A DNA stretch of 64,000 nucleotides from contig NZ_SWBO01000012.1 of the NCBI RefSeq assembly GCF_005116475.1, positions 37,108-101,107 of the forward strand, read 5' to 3'. Position 1 is the stretch's first letter. Each line of letters starts with the position of its first letter. The DNA comes from Pedobacter cryotolerans. Its GTDB lineage: Bacteria; Bacteroidota; Bacteroidia; Sphingobacteriales; Sphingobacteriaceae. Of the stretch, positions 25,339 to 34,047 are shown piece by piece. Under the pieces are notes generated by a model that was given only the letters and a program-made list of their open reading frames with translations, was not told the DNA's origin and searched no databases. The position numbers and the translations under genes are program-made.

Positions 25339-27603
25339 TCAACGATTTACTAAAGTGTCGATATCATTTTTAATGGTATCAGTTCTTTCAACTCCAGCAG
25401 AATCAATGGTTTTAATAATTTCCGTTTGTGCCCTTACTTCAATTACTTTATCTGCATTTGAGGCGCTGATGGCAATATATGGAGCGATAACCAATGAAAC
25501 GATCGACATTAATTTAATTAAAATGTTCATCGATGGACCCGAAGTATCTTTAAACGGATCTCCAACTGTATCACCTGTAACAGATGCCTTATGAGGCTCA
25601 GATTTTTTGAAATACATCTCGCCATTAATTTCCACTCCTTTTTCGAATGATTTTTTAGCATTATCCCAAGCGCCACCAGCGTTAGATTGGAAAATACCCA
25701 TCAATACACCAGAAACTGTTACTCCAGCTAATAAACCACCTAAAACTTCTGGTCCGAAGGTAAAACCAACAAGCACCGGAGTAATTAAAGCAATCGCCCC
25801 TGGCAACATCATCTCTCTAATAGAAGCTTTGGTAGAAATGGCCACACATTTTTCGTATTCTGGTTTGGCTTTGTATTCCATAATTCCAGGTATTTCACGA
25901 AACTGTCTACGTACCTCTTGTACCATATCCATTGCTGCTTTACCCACAGCTTGAATACACAGTGCAGAAAATACAAATGGGATCATTCCGCCAACAAATA
26001 AGCCAGCCAAAACTGGGGCTTTATAAATGTCGATTGCTGTAATGCCTGCAATACCCACAAAAGCTGCAAACAAAGCCAATGAAGTTAAGGCGGCAGAAGC
26101 AATTGCAAACCCCTTACCAGTAGCAGCGGTAGTATTACCTACGGCATCTAAATTATCGGTACGCTCACGTACTTCTGGCGGTAATTGGCTCATTTCGGCA
26201 ATACCACCAGCATTATCCGCAATCGGACCAAAAGCATCAATTGCCAATTGCATAGCTGTTGTAGCCATCATTCCAGCTGCCGCGATGGCAACGCCGTATA
26301 ATCCAGCAAAATAATAAGACGACATGATACCAGCCGCTAATACTAAAATCGGAATAACAGTAGATTTCATTCCTACAGATAAACCTGCAATAATATTAGT
26401 AGCATGACCAGTTGAAGATTGTTGAATAATAGAATTTACAGGTGCTTTACCCATGGCAGTATAATATTCAGTTACGATACTCATTATAGTACCTACTACC
26501 AAACCTACCATTATCGCATAAAAAACATTCATACTGGTAAACTCGTAGCCACGTAAGCTTAATGTTGCTGGCAACATCCATTTTACAATAAAAAAAGATG
26601 CTACAGCTGTAATTACTATAGACGACCAGTTTCCTAAGTTCAACGCGTTTTGTACGTTAGATTTTTCATCCTTAATGGTTACAAACCAAGTACCGATGAT
26701 CGAGAAAATGATCCCTAAACCACAAATTACCATTGGCAATAGGATAGGAGACATTCCACCAAAATTATCAGTCTTAGCATCAATTTCTTGCCCTAAAACC
26801 ATGGTAGCTAAAATGGTAGCTACATACGATCCAAATAAATCGGCACCCATACCCGCCACATCACCTACATTATCGCCTACGTTATCGGCAATGGTTGCTG
26901 GGTTACGTACATCATCTTCTGGTATGCCAGCCTCTACTTTACCTACTAAATCGGCACCAACATCGGCAGCTTTGGTGTAAATACCACCACCAACACGAGC
27001 AAATAAGGCAATAGATTCAGCCCCTAAAGAGAAACCAGTTAATACTTCAATAGCCGTTTTCATATTTACAACACTTACTGCCCCATCAGTTCCAATTACA
27101 TCAAAATAAGAGAGGAAAACGATAAATAACCCACCTAAGCCTAAAACCGCTAAGCCAGCAACACCTAAACCCATTACTGTTCCGCCAGTAAAACTTACTT
27201 TTAAAGCTTGTTTTAAACTAGTTCTTGCAGCTTGTGTGGTTCTAACATTTGCTTTGGTAGCTACTTTCATACCAATGTATCCGGCAAGTGCCGAAAAGAA
27301 TGCGCCAATTAAAAAAGAGATCGAAATGATCCAACTAGAGTGAAATGGTTTGCCATTAATTTCGGTAATGGTACCAGAATAGGCCAATAATGCTGCAGCA
27401 AAAACGGCAAAAATGCTCAGCACTTTCCATTCTGCCTTTAAAAATGCCATTGCACCATCGGCAATATAGCCGGCAAGTTCTTGCATGTTTTTATCGCCTG
27501 CATCTTGCTTGTTTACCCATGCACTTTTCACGGCCATTACTATAATACCTAGTATGCCAAGCAGCGGAATTGAGTAGATTAAATTGTTTTGTAGAAAATC
27601 CAT
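25339..27603 (-). CDS. hppA: membrane-bound ion-translocating pyrophosphatase, K+-dependent type
   Basis: A 754-residue, about 16-helix pump that hydrolyses pyrophosphate to move H+ and/or Na+ across the inner membrane. The active-site motif GGGIYTKAADVGADLVGK and the DNVGDNVGD repeats are intact. GNTTAATGKGFAI has Ala where K+-independent enzymes have Lys, which marks the K+-dependent branch. That branch contains Na+ pumps, dual Na+/H+ pumps and H+ pumps; which applies here cannot be decided by eye. It sits divergent from the downstream APC permease gene and is followed by a terminator. Confidence 0.96.
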   Translation of the reverse strand: MDFLQNNLIYSIPLLGILGIIVMAVKSAWVNKQDAGDKNMQELAGYIADGAMAFLKAEWKVLSIFAVFAAALLAYSGTITEINGKPFHSSWIISISFLIGAFFSALAGYIGMKVATKANVRTTQAARTSLKQALKVSFTGGTVMGLGVAGLAVLGLGGLFIVFLSYFDVIGTDGAVSVVNMKTAIEVLTGFSLGAESIALFARVGGGIYTKAADVGADLVGKVEAGIPEDDVRNPATIADNVGDNVGDVAGMGADLFGSYVATILATMVLGQEIDAKTDNFGGMSPILLPMVICGLGIIFSIIGTWFVTIKDEKSNVQNALNLGNWSSIVITAVASFFIVKWMLPATLSLRGYEFTSMNVFYAIMVGLVVGTIMSIVTEYYTAMGKAPVNSIIQQSSTGHATNIIAGLSVGMKSTVIPILVLAAGIMSSYYFAGLYGVAIAAAGMMATTAMQLAIDAFGPIADNAGGIAEMSQLPPEVRERTDNLDAVGNTTAATGKGFAIASAALTSLALFAAFVGIAGITAIDIYKAPVLAGLFVGGMIPFVFSALCIQAVGKAAMDMVQEVRRQFREIPGIMEYKAKPEYEKCVAISTKASIREMMLPGAIALITPVLVGFTFGPEVLGGLLAGVTVSGVLMGIFQSNAGGAWDNAKKSFEKGVEINGEMYFKKSEPHKASVTGDTVGDPFKDTSGPSMNILIKLMSIVSLVIAPYIAISASNADKVIEVRAQTEIIKTIDSAGVERTDTIKNDIDTLVNR

Positions 27604-27949
27604 AGTTTAAGTTTATATTTTGGTTGTTTAGTTGTGATTTTTAAGGGTCATCTTGATATTAAAATACAATGTACGCAGATGAAATAAAAATAATACAAGG
27701 CTAACAAAAATAACCGTGTTTAGCTAATATTCAAATTTTTATGCAATTAGTCATTAAAAAAATTTCTTTTTAGGTAATAAACATACAACCATTTCGTTTG
27801 TCGCTATTTTTTATAATTCATAATTAACATATCTTAGCCCAAACTAAACCTCAAATTAAAATGGAATCATCATTGAGCCTACCTGTTATTAGAAGTAGAA
27901 AACAGGCTCACGATAGCTTCATCATAATTTAAAAAAAAACTAAAAAAAG
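27604..27949. other. divergent intergenic region between hppA and an APC permease
   Basis: A 346-base AT-rich gap that must hold the promoters of both divergent genes. No clear -33/-7 pair was found for hppA. The right end carries a possible 23-codon leader frame (27861-27932) and an inverted repeat, GAGCC with GGCTC, around it. Nothing else recognisable is present. Confidence 0.5.
27861..27932 (+). CDS. possible 23-residue leader peptide
   Basis: ATG to TAA, encoding MESSLSLPVIRSRKQAHDSF followed by III. It ends 17 bases before the permease ATG at 27950. Inside it, GAGCC and AACAGGCTC can pair imperfectly, which could couple translation of the short frame to expression of the permease. Size and position are the only support; it may be chance. 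Confidence 0.25.
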   Translation: MESSLSLPVIRSRKQAHDSFIII

Positions 27950-29398
27950 ATGGAAAATCAACAAGAAGAAGGCGCTAATAAAAGAAAATTAAGCCTTTTT
28001 GATGGTATAATGCTAGTAATGGGTTCAATGATTGGTAGCGGTATTTTTATTGTTAGTGCCGATATCATGAGGAACCTAGGTTCTGGTTACTGGTTAATTG
28101 TAGTTTGGTTAATTACTGGAGTAATGACTGTAGCTGCAGCTATTTCTTATGGCGAGCTTTCTTCTATGTTTCCAAAAGCTGGCGGACAGTATACTTATTT
28201 AAAGGAGATTTTTGGTAAAATGATGGGTTTTCTTTACGGTTGGGGCTTATTTGCTGTAATACAAACTGGTACCATTGCTGCGGTAGCCGTAGCTTTTGGT
28301 AAGTTTACAGCCTATTTAATACCAGCTTTAAATGATGCGGCACCAATTTTTCAGAGCGGAGGTTATAAAATTACTTGGATACAAATTTTAGCAATTGGTG
28401 TAATCATCATCCTTACTTATATTAACACAAAAGGTGTAGAAGGGGGTAAAATATTACAGAATATCTTTACAGGATCTAAAATTATAGCCATCATTGGTTT
28501 AATTATTTTAGGTTTCTTATTGGTAAAGAATAATTTATGGAACTCAAATATGAGTTTCGGCTGGGATGCATTTAAAAATTTAGCTACCGATAGTAGCGGT
28601 AGTTTCTTAAAATCAGGCTGGGAATCTATTTCCGGAATGGCAATTATGGGCGGTATTGCAGCAGCAATGGTTGGTTCTGTGTTTTCTAGTGTAGCTTGGG
28701 AAAACGTAACCTTTGTATCTGGAGAAATGGAAAATCCGAAGAAAAATGTAGTACGTTCTATGGTTTTCGGCACCTCTGCTGTAATGATATTATATCTGTT
28801 GGTTAATTTCATCTACCTCAATACCTTGGGCAGAGATGCCATTGCTTTTGCAGCAAATGATCGTGTAGCTGTGGCGGCTTCAGAGCAAATTTTTGGAAGT
28901 GGAATTGGCACCATTATCATCGCTATTTTAGTAATGGTATCTACTTTTGGTTGTGTAAATGGCATTGTATTAGCAGGTGCCAGAGTTTTTCAAACCATGG
29001 CAAAAGATGGGATGTTTTTTAAAGCAGCCATACAAAACAACAAAAATGGCGTACCAGAAAAGTCGCTTTGGATGCAAGGAATTTGGGCTTCTGTTTTGTG
29101 CCTAAGCGGACAGTATGGTAACCTGTTAGATATGATTTCTTTTGTAATTGTGCTATTTTACATGATTACTGTTTTTGGAGTAATTTATTTAAGAATAAAA
29201 AAACCAAGTTTAGAAAGACCTTATAAAACCTGGTTATATCCAATTACACCTATCATTTATTTAATTATTGGCGGTGCATTTTGTGCGCTACTTTTAATCT
29301 ATAAACAACAGTATACTTGGCCAGGTTTAATCATCGTTTTACTTGGTGTACCTATTTATTTAGTAATCAACAGAAAAAAAGGAGTGATTAGCGAATAG
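27950..29398 (+). CDS. APC-family amino-acid permease
   Basis: A 482-residue inner-membrane protein with about 12 helices. LSLFDGIMLVMGSMIGSGIF is the helix-1 glycine-rich substrate site, and GGQYTYLKEIFGKMMGFLYG is the helix-3 region of amino acid-polyamine-organocation transporters. SVAWENVTFVSGEMENPKKN is the helix-6 to loop signature. It is closer to LAT/serine-threonine-type exchangers than to the cationic permease at 23783-25207. It stands alone, with repeat-like noncoding sequence downstream. Confidence 0.9.
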   Translation: MENQQEEGANKRKLSLFDGIMLVMGSMIGSGIFIVSADIMRNLGSGYWLIVVWLITGVMTVAAAISYGELSSMFPKAGGQYTYLKEIFGKMMGFLYGWGLFAVIQTGTIAAVAVAFGKFTAYLIPALNDAAPIFQSGGYKITWIQILAIGVIIILTYINTKGVEGGKILQNIFTGSKIIAIIGLIILGFLLVKNNLWNSNMSFGWDAFKNLATDSSGSFLKSGWESISGMAIMGGIAAAMVGSVFSSVAWENVTFVSGEMENPKKNVVRSMVFGTSAVMILYLLVNFIYLNTLGRDAIAFAANDRVAVAASEQIFGSGIGTIIIAILVMVSTFGCVNGIVLAGARVFQTMAKDGMFFKAAIQNNKNGVPEKSLWMQGIWASVLCLSGQYGNLLDMISFVIVLFYMITVFGVIYLRIKKPSLERPYKTWLYPITPIIYLIIGGAFCALLLIYKQQYTWPGLIIVLLGVPIYLVINRKKGVISE

Positions 29399-29880
29399 TT
29401 TAACAATTGCTGCACTTAAATTTTTTAGAAAAGCAGGGCCTGCAAACAATCGGTACCGAAAGCCCCGCCTTCACTTCAATGCTTTTTCTACCCGTTTTCT
29501 ACGATAGGAAAAATCTGTAAGATAGTAGGAGTAAATAAACTGATGAGGTTGAGGTAACAAAAAAGCATTTCCGCACCAGTCGGGTTTATATAACAAATCA
29601 ATGTGCTATTGGCAAGTAAATCTCCCCTCAATTATCAGGCGGAAGGTAGGCGAAGTAATCGATGGGTTAAGTTGTGGGTAACTAGCGTTAACCAAGCATT
29701 GCCATTGCTAAGCACGCTATCTGGCCTCGTAATTATTTGTAGAGAAAAACGTTAAACTGCAAGCATTGAATTTAAATACCCTACAGCCAAAATGATTATT
29801 CAGCGAGCCGAGTGTTTGCCGTAGGTTGAAGGCAAAGATTAAGTGGAACAATTACTAACGAGAAGGAGATTGCCAGGCAT
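29399..29880. other. gene-free, potentially structured stretch (possible noncoding RNA or decayed element)
   Basis: No supported reading frame on either strand, yet base composition is higher in G+C and more complex than ordinary intergenic DNA here. Helices visible: AATGCTTTTT (29478-29487) with AAAAAGCATT (29560-29569); CTGAT plus TTGAGG (29540-29554) with CCTCAA plus ATCAG (29626-29638); GGTTAA/TTAACC around 29664-29692; and CGGTACCG at 29451-29458. The first two helices cross each other, as in a pseudoknot. Signatures of RNase P RNA, tmRNA and 6S RNA were sought and not found. It may be a new RNA or the remnant of a mobile element. Confidence 0.4.
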
Positions 29881-29921
29881 AGTCGAAGACCTTTTAGTGC
29901 GCTTCGACTACGTTCAGCGTG
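29881..29921. repeat. AGTCGAAG hairpin module
   Basis: AGTCGAAG (29881-29888) pairs with CTTCGACT (29902-29909). The right arm continues CTTCGACTACGTTCAG, which differs at one base from the 16-base module found in the loops of the repeat copies at 38999 and 46631. Confidence 0.6.
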
Positions 29922-29990
29922 ACAAACTATGAACCTCAGTTCGATTATTAGTATACATTGTTGTGCCGTTTAAGTAATTTATTTTTGTTT

Positions 29991-30082
29991 CAACCACCCC
30001 GCCCTTTGGGCACCCCTTCAAAGTAGGGGAATTTCGCACTCCATTCCCCTCTTTCAAAGGTGTGGTCGTAGACCGGGGTGTT
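29991..30082. repeat. CACCCCG...CGGGGTG long hairpin repeat
   Basis: A roughly 92-base imperfect palindrome. Outer arms are CAACCACCCCG and CGGGGTGTTT. Inner arms are CACCCCTTCAAAGTAGGGGA and TTCCCCTCTTTCAAAGGTG. A small GCCCTTTGGGC palindrome lies in the left arm. This type of element is common between genes of many Bacteroidota. It lies between the structured stretch and the TonB-receptor gene, whose 3' end faces it, so it may serve as a terminator. Confidence 0.7.
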
Positions 30083-30157
30083 TAAAGACAATAAATAATA
30101 ATCGAGCTTAGGTTATGAAATTAAATCAATATTGTAAGAAACAAAGGGGGTTGAGGC

Positions 30158-32335
30158 TTAAAGTCTAAATTTTATCCCGCCATTTACAACAAAACCATCA
30201 ACTGGGGCATAAATATCTCTAAAAATAGGATTATTGATACTTCCGCTGTAAATGTTATCAAACTTAGTCTGACGGGTATCAGTAAAATTCTCGAAGTTGA
30301 GAAAGATCGAAAACCGATCCCAAAGTTTTTCAGCCATTAATCCTGCTGTCCAGTAGCTTTTTCCTATGCCGCCATCGTTCAATTGTTGCCTCGAAAAATA
30401 ATAAGCTTCTGCTCCAATTTTCCATTTATCTTCTACCTCATACATCAGTACATTGTTTAAGCGATGCCTAGATACTAGTGGGTAATTTGTTCTAGAACTT
30501 CCTGCTTCCTGCTTAACATCTGCTAAGGTATATCCAACAAAAAGCTTAAAATCGGCATAGGTAAGCTTAAGGTTGGTTTCAATTCCCTTGGTATTTATAA
30601 GCCCATTTGGTTGTACATAAGCAAGGTTAGTTCCTGAAGAAACTAGCAATATCGGATCTGAAATTCTGGTGTAAAAAAACATTTGATTAATGCTAAATCC
30701 TAACTTGTCATCAAAAAAAGCAGATTTGTAATTGATGTCGTAATTAGCTCCATAAGATCGTTCTGCTTTTGTATTGGCTACATCGATAGGTAGTACATTG
30801 CGGAACTGAAGCCTTTCAGCGTCTTCTGTAAATACATTCGGAGCTTTGTAGCCAAGTCCGCCACTTAAACGGGTCGATAAATGTTCATTAATTTTCAGTA
30901 ATCCAGCAATTCTTGGTAAAAAGAAAAAACCGTAATCGTTATGATAATCTCCCCTCAAACCTGTTTCTATACTAAACGTTTGGGTAGTATTCCAAGTGTT
31001 TTGTACAAAAGCACCAATGGTATTGTGGTTGTAGTTTCTTAGTGCGGGTGCTCCCGTATTTTTTTCTTTAAACCTATCGGTAAGAAAATTCAAGCCCATT
31101 ACCCAATCTGTTTTCTCACCATTTTTACTAAAATTAGCTTCGCTATACGTAGAAACTTGTGTGCCCATAAATAAATAAGCAGGAAGAGCAATGCTTCTAT
31201 CATAATAGCTTACACTATTTCGAATTGTCAATTTTTCTTTTTCTGATAGCTGATGTGTAAGTTCAGCTTGGCTACTGTATCTGTCGGTATTGTTTTGCTC
31301 AAAATATAGATTATTGTCTGCTGTTTTTCTTTTCACAAAATCAATATTTCCCCCAATCCTCTTTTCAATGGTAGCATTTATACCAGCGGTGATGGTGGTT
31401 GCTTCATTTAAATAAACAAATAGTTTCGGATTTAAAGTAAAACGATCAAATTCGGGAATTGCAGTAAGACCTAAGCCAGAAGGATCATACGCCGAACCAT
31501 GATTATAAGCTGCATAGGTGGTAATGCCAATCTTTTCAAACTTTTGTGCATAAAATACGCTCGCATCAAGTCCAAGTGCTGATGTGCCATTCAATAAAAA
31601 ATTCAATTGGCGCTCTTCACTAGGTTTTTTAGATACCAAATTAACTAAGCCTGCAATTGCGCCACCACCGTATAATGTTGATGATGAACCCTTAATTACC
31701 TCTACCTGTTGCAAATCTAAAGGGGCAATCTGTAAAAGTCCAAGTCCGCCAGAAAATCCTGAATAAATCGGAAATCCATCTCTGATGATTTGGGTATACT
31801 TTCCATCAAGCCCCTGAATACGGATAGATGAACTACCACTAGTTGCAGAAGTTTGTTGGGTTTGTATGCCTGTACTTTCTGCAAGCAGCATTCTAATATC
31901 GCCAGGTTTCATATTACCTTTTTCATCCAACTCTTCGCCGGCAATTACTTCAACTCTTGTTGGAATGTTGTCTATCGTTCGGCTGCCCCTTGTTGCAGAA
32001 ACTATTACTTCTTCAAGGTCTTCGTCATGTTCTGTTGCAGTTAGCAATATCACCATTGCAGCAGTTTGTGTAAGTGGAAATTGCAATGTGTCAGTTCTTT
32101 TATTGTAGCCTAAGTAGGTAAAAACAAGTATTTGTTTTCCTGTCGGGATATCACTCAAAATAGCAGTTCCCGTACTGTCGGTAATGGTACCTTTTGTACT
32201 ACCTAAAATTAATACAGATGCGCCTGGCAGCGGTTGGTTAGTTTGAGCATCTTTTATGATGGCCTTAAATGTATGTTGTGCGAAAGCCGTGGCGCCATAA
32301 AGTATAGCCGCCAATAGCAATAATAATTTCTTCAT
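30158..32335 (-). CDS. TonB-dependent outer-membrane receptor with CarboxypepD-reg domain
   Basis: A 725-residue protein. The signal peptide ends Thr-Ala-Phe-Ala-Gln near residue 20. A CarboxypepD-regulatory-like beta domain follows (about 22-100). The TonB box region is at EEVIVSATRG near 108, and the plug domain covers about 120-230 (IRIQGLDGKYTQIIRDGFPI, EVIKGSSSTLYGGGAIAG). The barrel runs to the C-terminal IKFRL. Overall it resembles colicin I/FecA/BtuB-type receptors for siderophores, cobalamin, heme or metals. The small DUF6660-like gene directly upstream suggests a metal-related substrate (inference). Confidence 0.92.
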   Translation of the reverse strand: MKKLLLLLAAILYGATAFAQHTFKAIIKDAQTNQPLPGASVLILGSTKGTITDSTGTAILSDIPTGKQILVFTYLGYNKRTDTLQFPLTQTAAMVILLTATEHDEDLEEVIVSATRGSRTIDNIPTRVEVIAGEELDEKGNMKPGDIRMLLAESTGIQTQQTSATSGSSSIRIQGLDGKYTQIIRDGFPIYSGFSGGLGLLQIAPLDLQQVEVIKGSSSTLYGGGAIAGLVNLVSKKPSEERQLNFLLNGTSALGLDASVFYAQKFEKIGITTYAAYNHGSAYDPSGLGLTAIPEFDRFTLNPKLFVYLNEATTITAGINATIEKRIGGNIDFVKRKTADNNLYFEQNNTDRYSSQAELTHQLSEKEKLTIRNSVSYYDRSIALPAYLFMGTQVSTYSEANFSKNGEKTDWVMGLNFLTDRFKEKNTGAPALRNYNHNTIGAFVQNTWNTTQTFSIETGLRGDYHNDYGFFFLPRIAGLLKINEHLSTRLSGGLGYKAPNVFTEDAERLQFRNVLPIDVANTKAERSYGANYDINYKSAFFDDKLGFSINQMFFYTRISDPILLVSSGTNLAYVQPNGLINTKGIETNLKLTYADFKLFVGYTLADVKQEAGSSRTNYPLVSRHRLNNVLMYEVEDKWKIGAEAYYFSRQQLNDGGIGKSYWTAGLMAEKLWDRFSIFLNFENFTDTRQTKFDNIYSGSINNPIFRDIYAPVDGFVVNGGIKFRL

Positions 32336-32392
32336 TATATGATTTAAATGTTAGCATAAAATATTGAAGGGAAAAATAAAAGGTTTAGTAGA

Positions 32393-32713
32393 TTAGCCTT
32401 TTTTTGGAGGCTGCCAGATTCCTTTTGTTACGCCTTCTGTAAAGGTTAGTAAAAGTTTACGATAGAAAGTAACGGATAAATCCTTATTCTGCGGCGCAAT
32501 GGCAAATGTTAATGGGGTTTCAAGTGATGCTATACAATTTCCGCAGGAATAAAAAGGTGAACAGTTTTCGCATTCATCCTTACCATTAGTTGGAGCACTT
32601 TTTTCGCTATGATTTATTTTCCTATTATTTTCTTCATTGTTTTCCCATGCACAGCACGGAACAATGTTTAGCATCAGAATAATAAAAGTAAGTATAAGCG
32701 AAGTAAGTTTCAC
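32393..32713 (-). CDS. DUF6660-like small exported Cys-rich protein
   Basis: A 106-residue protein beginning at GTG (32713). It has a hydrophobic signal region (residues 5-20) and a Cys-rich centre: PCCAW, DECENCSPFYSCGNC. The C-terminus IWQPPKKG matches the conserved Trp-Gln-Pro-Pro ending that I recall for DUF6660 proteins found beside TonB receptors and metal-efflux genes in Bacteroidota. The clustered cysteines could bind a metal ion or form disulfides in the periplasm. It starts upstream of the TonB receptor on the same strand with a gap of 57 bases, so co-transcription is likely. Confidence 0.7.
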   Translation of the reverse strand: MKLTSLILTFIILMLNIVPCCAWENNEENNRKINHSEKSAPTNGKDECENCSPFYSCGNCIASLETPLTFAIAPQNKDLSVTFYRKLLLTFTEGVTKGIWQPPKKG

Positions 32714-32871
32714 GGGTTAAAACTAATCATTTTTCTATTTCAAATCAATTTACAACCCAATATCAAAATAAGATTGCCATTTGTAATTTGAAAAATTTAT
32801 GCTTAACGCAACTATTGTTGGCTAAACTTAGCATGTCAATCTTTTTAAAGCAGCAGCAACTGGGTTTACTA

Positions 32872-32985
32872 AACCCGACAGAAGCGGAAATACTTTTATT
32901 TGTTTTTAAAGAGTTGACAAATCAATATCCAATTGCAAAGGATTTATAAACTCTACAAATAAAAGATTGTAGCAAATGGTGGGCC
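32872..32985 (+). repeat. hairpin repeat family RF1, copy B
   Basis: Left end AACCCGACAGAAGCGGAAAT. A perfect 10-bp stem follows: CTTTTATTTG (32893-32902) and CAAATAAAAG (32956-32965). The right end is ATTGTAGCAAATGGTGGGCC. The layout and end sequences match the copies at 38999 and 46631, but the stem sequence is different while still perfectly paired. Confidence 0.7.
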
Positions 32986-33083
32986 GAACAATAACCATTG
33001 CACTGTCACTGCTTTTCAAATCATAGTAATTTCAAATTTGTTAAGACCCTTTGTTCAAAATCGTAATTCGTAAATCTATTTGT

Positions 33084-33091
33084 TACCTTTG
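33084..33091 (+). promoter_or_regulatory. -7 box of the TIGR01212 gene (leaderless type)
   Basis: TACCTTTG, five bases (CAGCA) before the ATG at 33097. It fits TAnnTTTG and implies a start of transcription at the start codon. No -33 TTTG at the usual spacing. Confidence 0.55.
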
Positions 33092-33096
33092 CAGCA

Positions 33097-34047
33097 ATGG
33101 GAACTGCATTAGATTCGGGAATAAAAGGTTACAAAGCTTACGGCGTACATTTACGTGAAAAATACAACGGCCAACGGGTATTTAAGGTAATTGTAGATGG
33201 TGGTTTTACCTGCCCAAATAGAGATGGCAGTAAAGGTTATGGCGGTTGTACTTATTGTAATGTAGATTCGTTTACGCCAGAGCCGTCTAGAAAAAACCCA
33301 AATATTAAAGATCAGTTAATTGAAGGGATGACGAGGGCTAAAAACTCGTACAAGGCAGATAAGTTTATCGTTTATTTTCAGCCAAATACCAATACTTATG
33401 CGCCAGTACATTATTTAAAAATGATGTACGACGAAGCTTTATCTGTAAACAGTGAAAATGTAGTAGGTTTTGCAGTAGGTACCAGACCAGATTGTATTGA
33501 TGCCGAAAAGGTAGCACTGTTAGAAAGCTATACAGATAGATACGATGTAGATTTGGAAATGGGTATGGAATCTATTTATGACGAAACACTTGACCAGATC
33601 AATAGAGGTTGCAGTCATGGCGAGTTTGTAGAAGCTGTTAAATTATTAGAAAATTCTAAATTGGATTTATGTGTGCATACCATTTTTGGCTTCCCTTGGG
33701 AAACGAGAGAAATGATGCTAGGTTATATTCATGAGATCAATCGCTTTCCGCAAATCAAGTTTGTGAAGTTTCATCACTTGCATATTGTAGAAGGCTCGAT
33801 AATGGGAGCGAAGTACAAAAAAAATCCCTTCAAGCTTTTTACGCTTGAAGAGTATACAGATTTATTGTGTGAGTTAATACCTTTGTTGAGACCCGATATT
33901 GTGATTCAACGTTTGTTTGGTATTTCTGATTGGGATTTGCTGATTGCGCCTAACTGGGGCTTAAACAAATCGGCCATACAAACTTATATAGATAAAGAAA
34001 TTGAGCGACGTGGTGTTAATCAAGGTTCGGCCTACGTTTCAGTTTAA
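33097..34047 (+). CDS. TIGR01212-family radical SAM protein (YhcC-like)
   Basis: A 316-residue radical S-adenosylmethionine enzyme. The iron-sulfur cysteines are spaced unusually for radical SAM proteins: CPNRDGSKGYGGCTYC, with ten residues or more between the first and second Cys, exactly as in the TIGR01212 family. DLEMGMESIYDETLDQINRG and HTIFGFPWETREMMLGYI are further conserved blocks. The reaction is unknown for most members. The 3' end overlaps the convergent SRPBCC gene by four bases. Confidence 0.9.
   Translation: MGTALDSGIKGYKAYGVHLREKYNGQRVFKVIVDGGFTCPNRDGSKGYGGCTYCNVDSFTPEPSRKNPNIKDQLIEGMTRAKNSYKADKFIVYFQPNTNTYAPVHYLKMMYDEALSVNSENVVGFAVGTRPDCIDAEKVALLESYTDRYDVDLEMGMESIYDETLDQINRGCSHGEFVEAVKLLENSKLDLCVHTIFGFPWETREMMLGYIHEINRFPQIKFVKFHHLHIVEGSIMGAKYKKNPFKLFTLEEYTDLLCELIPLLRPDIVIQRLFGISDWDLLIAPNWGLNKSAIQTYIDKEIERRGVNQGSAYVSV

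Larger units (their letters stand above)
32714..33096. other. divergent intergenic region with repeat RF1 copy
   Basis: 383 bases between divergent genes. It contains RF1 copy B (32872-32985) and the -7 box of the right-hand gene (33084-33091). The rest is AT-rich without supported frames. Confidence 0.6.

Noticed and set aside
29664..29692. Integron attC site (GGTTAA...TTAACC)
   Set aside because: No integrase gene and no second site; the inverted arms alone are too short to support it.
29399..29880. RNase P RNA, tmRNA or 6S RNA
   Set aside because: The conserved sequence blocks of RNase P and the tRNA-like ends and tag of tmRNA were sought on both strands and are absent.
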